DNA from: Actinoplanes philippinensis
GTDB taxonomy: Bacteria > Actinomycetota > Actinomycetes > Mycobacteriales > Micromonosporaceae
Reading direction: 5' to 3'
NCBI RefSeq assembly: GCF_900113015.1
Contig: NZ_FONV01000004.1
Span: 124,001-188,000 of the forward strand
DNA: 64,000 bases
A program made the position numbers and the translations under genes. Below the pieces are notes generated by a model. That model had not been told where the DNA came from, ran no database searches, and worked only from the letters and a program-made list of their open reading frames with translations. Each line of letters starts with the position of its first letter. Position 1 is the first letter of the stretch. Positions 61,381-64,000 of this stretch are shown here, piece after piece.

Positions 61381-63860
61381 TGTCCGCGAGCGTGCTGCGC
61401 ACCCAGCTCGGCGGGGTGCTGCGCCGGCCCGGGCGGCTGCTGATGACCGGGCTGTCGGTGCTGGTGGCGGCGTTCGTGGTGTTCGGGGCGGTGCTGGCGT
61501 ACGTCATCGTCACCCGGACCACCCTGGACACGTTCAGTCAGACGCCGGAGGCGGTGGACGTCGTCGCGTACACCACCGGGGGTGACCCCCTGAGTCCCGG
61601 GCAGGTCGCCGCGATCCGCGACACCCCCGGGGTCGCCGGGCTGACCGGCCGGGTCACCGCGTCGTTCACCGTCGGCAGCCCGTCGTCCGGCAGCGACCTC
61701 GACCTGCTCGCCGACCCCGGCGCCGGGCCGCTGTCCCGGCTCACCCTGGTCTCCGGCGCCTACCCGCGCGCCGCGCGGGAGATCGCGGTGGACCGGCGGG
61801 CCGCCGGACGGCTCGGCGTCACCGCCGGCAGCACCCTGCGGCTCGGCACCGGCGACCGGGCCCGCCGGCCGGCCACCGTCACCGTGACCGGCGTGGTCGA
61901 CGGGCCACAGGACGCCACCGAGCGGGCGTGGGCGCCGGACCGGGTCGTCGCCGGGCTCACCGGCGAACCCGGATTCCCCCGGGTGGACGTGCTCGTCCAG
62001 CCCGGCACTGACGTGCCCGCGCTGATCAACGGACTGTCCGAGCGCCTGCTCCGCGATCCGGCCGCCTACGTCAGCATCACCACCGGCGAGACCATGCGGG
62101 TACGCGAGGCCCGCGACGCGGTACGCCCGTACGACCAGCTTTTCGCCCTGGTGGCGATGTTCGTGGCGATCGCCGTGGTGGCCGCCGCGCTGGTGGCGAC
62201 GTCCACGTTCCGGATCGTGTTCGCACAGCGGCTGCGGCAGCTGGCGCTGTTGCGGGCGATCGGCGCGCAACGGTCCCAGCTGGTGATCGCGCTGTCGGTC
62301 GAGGGCGCCGTGACGGGCCTGGTCACCGGGACCGTCGGGGTGGTGCTCGCCCAGGCCGCCGGGTCGGCCGCCCCGGCGCTGGCCGCGATGTCCGGGCACA
62401 CCCTGTCCGGGCCGGGCCCGCAGGTGGGCGCCGCGATCGCGGTGGTGATCGGCGCCGGGTCGCTGACCGCCGGGGCGGTGCTGGCGCCCGCGGTCTCGGC
62501 GGCCGGGGTCTCCCCGTTGCAGGCGCTGCGCAGCGCGAGCAGCCTGGCCGGCGAGCGCGGCATCTCCGGGCCACGGCTGGCCGGGGGGCTGCTGCTGGCG
62601 GCGGTGAGCGCCGGGCTGGCCTGGCTGACCGTGCGCGGCACGGGTTCGTCGGAGGCGCTGCTCCACCTGGTCGGGGTCGGCGCCTTCGGGTTCGGCGCGC
62701 TGATCGCGCTCGGCCCGGTGCTGATCCGCCCGATCCTCGCGGTCGCCGGATGGCCGCTGCGGCGGTTCGGCCCGGCCGGGCGGCTCGCGGTCAGCGGCAT
62801 CGGCGGCACTCCCCGGCGGGCGGCGGCGGTGTCGGTGGTGGTCGCGCTCGGCGTGACCATGCTGGCCGGGACCGTGGTGGGCATCTCCAGCCTGCAACTG
62901 TGGACGGACCGGACGATGGCCGCCCGTACCCCCGCCGACCTGGCCCTGTTCGCCGACGGCGAGGTCGGTGACGTGGTGACCCGGCTGCGGGCCGACGCCC
63001 GCTTCCGGGACGTCACCCCGTTCCGGATGGCGGACTTCAGCGCCCCCGGCGGCGGGTTCTCGCACGGCGCAATCGCTGTCGACCTGACCGCGATGCCCGA
63101 GCTGCGCACCCTGGAGGCGTCCGCCGGGCGGCTGGAGGCGCTCGGTCCGGGAGCCGTCGTCCTGTCCTCGACGGCGGCGGGCGACCTGGACGCCAGGGTC
63201 GGTGACGTGGTGACGCTGCGGTCGGCCGGGGAGGTCCGGGCCGCGGTGGTCGCGGTCCTGACCGGGGACGGCCCGCTGCGTACGGGCGCGGTGCTCGCCC
63301 CCGCCGACCTGGACCGGCTGGGTGGCGTGTCGGCCGGGGTGCTCGCCGACATCGCCGCCGGCAGCCGGGACGAGGCGCTCGCCGCGTTCCGCAGCGCCGG
63401 CGGCCCGTCCGGGGCGGACGTGGCCGTGCTCGCCGACGAACGCGACAAGGCCGACGGCGAGGTGTCGTCCCTGTTCGCGGCGGCGGTCGGCCTGCTCGGG
63501 CTGACCGTGCTGATCGCCGCGGTCGGTGTCGGCACCACCACCGGGCTGTCCGCGCTGGAACGCACCCGCGAGTTCGGGCTGGCCCGCGCGCTGGGCCTGA
63601 CCCGGGCCCGTTTGCGGCTGATGGTCGGCCTGGAGGCGGGACTGTACGGGCTGATCGGCGCGGTGCTGGGCATCGGCCTGGGCGTGCCGATGGCCTGGCT
63701 GGCCCTGGAGTCGCTGCGTCTCGACCTGCCACTGACCCTGCCGGCCGGACGGCTGGCCGCGATCGTGCTGCTGACCGCCGCGATCACCGTCGCGTCGGGT
63801 CTGCTGCCGGCCCGGCGGGCGGCCCGGGTCAGCCCGGTCGCCGCCCTGGCCACCGACTGA
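61380..63860 (+). CDS. FtsX/MacB-family ABC transporter permease
   Basis: 826 residues from ATG 61380. Two FtsX-type cores are each framed by TM helices. The first is LFALVAMFVAIAVVAAALVATSTFRIVFAQRLRQLALLRAIGAQRSQLVIALSVEGAVTG. The second is GLLGLTVLIAAVGVGTTTGLSALERTREFGLARALGLTRARLRLMVGLEAGLYGLIG. Large extracytoplasmic domains lie at about 40-240 and 500-700. No ATP-binding protein gene is in the window, unless it lies upstream of the region shown. Such transporters export peptides, antibiotics or lipoproteins and are often controlled by NarL-type systems, as here. Confidence 0.9.
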   Translation: MSASVLRTQLGGVLRRPGRLLMTGLSVLVAAFVVFGAVLAYVIVTRTTLDTFSQTPEAVDVVAYTTGGDPLSPGQVAAIRDTPGVAGLTGRVTASFTVGSPSSGSDLDLLADPGAGPLSRLTLVSGAYPRAAREIAVDRRAAGRLGVTAGSTLRLGTGDRARRPATVTVTGVVDGPQDATERAWAPDRVVAGLTGEPGFPRVDVLVQPGTDVPALINGLSERLLRDPAAYVSITTGETMRVREARDAVRPYDQLFALVAMFVAIAVVAAALVATSTFRIVFAQRLRQLALLRAIGAQRSQLVIALSVEGAVTGLVTGTVGVVLAQAAGSAAPALAAMSGHTLSGPGPQVGAAIAVVIGAGSLTAGAVLAPAVSAAGVSPLQALRSASSLAGERGISGPRLAGGLLLAAVSAGLAWLTVRGTGSSEALLHLVGVGAFGFGALIALGPVLIRPILAVAGWPLRRFGPAGRLAVSGIGGTPRRAAAVSVVVALGVTMLAGTVVGISSLQLWTDRTMAARTPADLALFADGEVGDVVTRLRADARFRDVTPFRMADFSAPGGGFSHGAIAVDLTAMPELRTLEASAGRLEALGPGAVVLSSTAAGDLDARVGDVVTLRSAGEVRAAVVAVLTGDGPLRTGAVLAPADLDRLGGVSAGVLADIAAGSRDEALAAFRSAGGPSGADVAVLADERDKADGEVSSLFAAAVGLLGLTVLIAAVGVGTTTGLSALERTREFGLARALGLTRARLRLMVGLEAGLYGLIGAVLGIGLGVPMAWLALESLRLDLPLTLPAGRLAAIVLLTAAITVASGLLPARRAARVSPVAALATD

Positions 63861-63869
63861 GCGACGGGC

Positions 63870-63989
63870 GGTTGCCCGGCCGACGTTCGCCCGACCAGCG
63901 TTTACCCGGCCGACGTTTACCCTGCCAGCGGTTGCCCGGCCGACGTTCTCTCGGCCGACGTTCGCCCGGCCGACGTTCGCCCGGCCGGC
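63870..63989. repeat. eight 15-bp tandem repeats after the permease gene
   Basis: Consecutive units follow the pattern GTTCGCCCGGCCGAC with a few substitutions (start 63870, end 63989). They begin about 10 bp after the permease stop. In one plus-strand frame they would encode V-R-P-A-D pentapeptides ending in a stop, but with no start or ribosome site, so I do not call a gene. Confidence 0.85.
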
Positions 63990-64000
63990 TGAGACGAAGC

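Noticed and set aside
63870..63989. Origin-like iterons
   Set aside because: No replication gene or AT-rich stretch lies nearby, and the units are GC-rich and imperfect.

Overview
The window is very GC-rich, uses GTG and TTG starts freely, has dense overlapping genes in both orientations and few intrinsic terminators. Its gene families (mycothiol-type DinB proteins, TerD, WYL regulators, FIST/GGDEF, hybrid histidine kinases, a PAS protein with a CheW remnant, EAL-HDOD) point to a filamentous actinomycete, most likely Actinoplanes or a relative in the Micromonosporaceae. This is inference from gene content and base composition, not from a marker gene. I see no rRNA, tRNA, CRISPR array, insertion sequence or prophage.

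Layout. 1-7.1 kb is a signalling region: a partial DUF6069-like membrane gene, a CHASE-like histidine kinase overlapping a degenerate paralogue, a MarR regulator, a GAF protein, a receiver-only protein, and a PAS protein that ends in half a CheW domain. The MarR, GAF and PAS genes are each preceded by copies of one short element. 7.1-12.8 kb holds a right-handed-repeat membrane protein, a frameshifted Ser/Thr kinase and a beta-lactamase/FMN split-barrel fusion. 13-16.2 kb is a P-type ATPase-hemerythrin fusion coupled to a universal stress protein. 16.3-20.5 kb has two DJ-1/PfpI-type genes, a MarR/maleylpyruvate-isomerase-like divergent pair, a structured leader with its own promoter and terminator ahead of a DksA/TraR zinc-finger gene, and a coupled small actin-fold gene.

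20.4-33.2 kb is metabolic and regulatory: an FAD monooxygenase, a Clp_N-metallopeptidase fusion, a 5'-truncated methyltransferase, a membrane mannosyltransferase with a LacI/CebR-type operator, a Baeyer-Villiger monooxygenase coupled to an alcohol dehydrogenase, a lipoprotein, an AraC regulator, an EAL-HDOD protein and a WYL regulator. 33.2-43.5 kb contains SDR, aldo/keto reductase, phosphoesterase, YiaA-type, LplA-like/beta-propeller, serine hydrolase, TerD and DUF1152 genes, then a GPP34/ribbon-helix-helix/SPFH operon divergent from lon. The lon upstream region carries a near-consensus ClgR box.

46.9-64 kb: a solitary E1-alpha subunit, an HNH-like protein, a tiny exported peptide, a FIST-GGDEF operon whose GGDEF gene begins in a 36-bp ATG-containing tandem repeat, a MerR/SDR divergent pair, a compact group of hybrid and soluble histidine kinases with a large multi-PAS hybrid kinase, a NarL-type two-component pair, and a small membrane protein coupled to a FtsX-like permease. 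The last gene is followed by eight 15-bp tandem repeats.

The recurring theme is signal transduction (at least six kinase-like proteins, cyclic-di-GMP domains, many small regulators) mixed with unusual domain fusions. The strongest candidates for undescribed biology are the leader RNA plus DksA/actin-fold pair (19.2-20.5 kb), the P-type ATPase-hemerythrin fusion, the ATG-repeat start of the GGDEF gene, the PAS-CheW chimera and the shared promoter-proximal element at 3.8-5.5 kb.
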